From Simkania negevensis (GTDB taxonomy: Bacteria; Chlamydiota; Chlamydiia; Chlamydiales; Simkaniaceae), in the NCBI GenBank assembly GCA_016191565.1, contig JACPWA010000171.1:1-7212 (forward strand): a DNA stretch of 7,212 nucleotides, written 5' to 3'. Positions 5,968 to 7,212 of the stretch are shown piece after piece (within the stretch, counting starts at the first letter, position 1; the number at the start of each line of letters is the position of its first letter). The notes below the pieces were generated by a model that had not been told where the DNA came from, did no database searches, and saw only the letters and a list, made by a program, of their open reading frames with translations. Made by a program: the position numbers and the translations under genes.

Positions 5968-7212
5968 GTGCTAAGGAAAAAAAACTTTCTTCATTTTTCT
6001 TTCTATCGGACAATTAGAGTAGATATTCTCACTGTTTTCCTCTCTTTATTTATCTTTTCTTTTCTTCTCGTTTTATTATTTACCTATGTTAAAAGCTCTA
6101 AATCGATTCTCGAATTTTCTGTAGGGACCATTGAAAGAGCTAGCGCCGTGGTCCTTGGTAGGGTAGCTGAGACTATTCGGGATTGTGAGCAAATGCCAGA
6201 GATTGCTGCTGACTTTTTCCCCTCTCTTGAGAACCTTACCTTTGAAAATCAAAAGCTACTTGCTTATTTAGAAAGTGTGATTAAATTTGATACTAATTTT
6301 ACTAGTTTTTATGTAGCAACCGTTGATGGAGGCTTTATAGCAGTAAATAATCTAGAGTTGACCGGTCAGACCCATTATATTTCTGATCGCTTAAAGATAC
6401 TCCCTTTACCAGAAGATGGGTTTGGAAAAATACTCTATTCTCTTACCTTTGTCGATCGCACTCAGCAGCCTGCTAGAAGTGTCTGGTATTATAAGAATGA
6501 TAAATTTCAAACAGTGGGTAAAGAAGAAATTATTGGAACCCTTTATGATCCGAGGATTAGACCCTGGTATATCGGCGCTGTAAAAAGTGAGGGACTCCAC
6601 TGGGAGAACATCACAGAACACTATGTTACGGGGGGAGAGAAGGGGATTAACGTAGCTAAAAAAATCCTAAACGAAAAAAAAGAGGTCATCGGTGTTGTGG
6701 GGGCAAACATGGCACTTAGCTTTTTTTCTAAATTTCTGTTAAATCAAAAAATTGGTCAAACAGGAAGAGTTTTTGTTTTAGATAAATCAGGTGAAATCCT
6801 CCTTCCTCTTAAAGAAGATAGGCAAATAAGCGCTAAAAGGCTCGCTCAAGAAAAGGAGCTTACTTATTTAGCTTATCAGCAATTTTTAGAAAATCAACAA
6901 GCAGCCTTCCGAATCGAAAAAGAGGGGACCGAGTATTTATCTTATCTCACTAAAATCCCCGTCGCACAAGGGCTTGAGTGGTATGTTGCTATTATAGTTC
7001 CCCTTTCTGATTTTTTTATCGATCTTTTACATACACAAACGATGATTGCCGTTATTACACTTATGATTTTGATAGTTTCAGCAATTTTTGTTTCCTACTT
7101 TTCGAAGCGGATTTCCTCTCCTATTGTACAACTTGCTGAGGAGGTTGATGAAATCAGGCATCTTCGTTTTGATAGGGAAAAGAGGGTCATATCTAATATC
7201 AAAGAGATAGAT
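5968..7212 (+). CDS. Membrane dCache-domain sensor protein, 3'-truncated, probable nucleotide cyclase or other signalling output
   Basis: A transmembrane signalling protein cut off at the right edge after 415 residues, with no stop in this frame. Residues 1-19 are basic and cytoplasmic (LRKKNFLHFSFYRTIR), 20-41 form membrane helix 1, about 42-357 a periplasmic double-Cache (dCache_1) domain, 359-378 helix 2, and 380-415 a HAMP-like linker. The Cache motif YDPRIRPWY at 193-201 and the later VIGVVGANMALSFFSKFL are typical. The linker end, RVISNIKEID, resembles the segment that in dCache proteins precedes a class III adenylate/guanylate cyclase; an HD-GYP or PP2C (RsbU-like) output is also possible. 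The GTG at 5968 is chosen because a TGA at 5956-5958 lies upstream and the first in-frame ATG (6193) would remove helix 1. No clear Shine-Dalgarno precedes it. It begins 14 bases after glpF, so co-transcription is likely. The ligand is unknown. Confidence 0.85.
   Translation, partial: MLRKKNFLHFSFYRTIRVDILTVFLSLFIFSFLLVLLFTYVKSSKSILEFSVGTIERASAVVLGRVAETIRDCEQMPEIAADFFPSLENLTFENQKLLAYLESVIKFDTNFTSFYVATVDGGFIAVNNLELTGQTHYISDRLKILPLPEDGFGKILYSLTFVDRTQQPARSVWYYKNDKFQTVGKEEIIGTLYDPRIRPWYIGAVKSEGLHWENITEHYVTGGEKGINVAKKILNEKKEVIGVVGANMALSFFSKFLLNQKIGQTGRVFVLDKSGEILLPLKEDRQISAKRLAQEKELTYLAYQQFLENQQAAFRIEKEGTEYLSYLTKIPVAQGLEWYVAIIVPLSDFFIDLLHTQTMIAVITLMILIVSAIFVSYFSKRISSPIVQLAEEVDEIRHLRFDREKRVISNIKEID

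Noticed and set aside
6406..6621. Open frame on the minus strand inside the sensor gene
   Set aside because: Antisense to the Cache motif region of the plus-strand gene, which is continuous in frame from 5968 to the edge.
1..7212. CRISPR array, tRNA, rRNA, riboswitch or transposase
   Set aside because: No regularly spaced direct repeats, tRNA-like cloverleaf, rRNA sequence or transposase reading frame was seen on either strand; almost all of the window is coding.

Overview
The window holds six protein genes on a moderately AT-rich stretch with short gaps. Five are a recognisable glycerol module plus neighbours: glpD (glycerol-3-phosphate dehydrogenase), aldC (acetolactate decarboxylase), glpK (glycerol kinase), glpF (glycerol channel) and a membrane dCache sensor. 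The sixth, at the left edge, is an epimerase-like SDR of the TIGR01777 family. The style (compact, AT-leaning, a Bacteroidetes/Chlamydiae-like GlpD, a dCache sensor with a linker typical of nucleotide cyclases, Sec-exported ALDC) suggests a Gram-negative bacterium, possibly an environmental chlamydia or relative. There is no marker gene here to prove the lineage.

Layout. 2-1072 (+) is the C-terminal part of the SDR; its frame is open at the left edge and the gene starts outside. It converges on glpD (1150-2706, -) across a 77-base gap. glpD is followed upstream by a 139-base gap that holds a probable terminator for the next leftward unit. That unit is glpK-aldC (5135-2846, -), in which the aldC start lies inside the glpK end (11-base overlap, own Shine-Dalgarno). 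An 86-base divergent spacer (5136-5221) separates glpK from glpF (5222-5953, +). glpF is followed 14 bases later by a GTG-initiated dCache sensor gene (5968 to the right edge, +), cut off before its output domain. No stretch over 300 bases lacks a gene.

How it works together. GlpF admits glycerol by facilitated diffusion, GlpK traps it as glycerol-3-phosphate, and GlpD oxidises that to dihydroxyacetone phosphate with electrons going to quinone, so glycerol can feed glycolysis or lipid synthesis. The two unexpected members are the exported ALDC, tied to the kinase by overlap, and the sensor, probably co-transcribed with the channel. Together they hint at a link between glycerol use, pyruvate overflow to acetoin, and extracytoplasmic sensing. 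That link is inference from gene order. All enzymes belong to known families; I saw no clearly new system.
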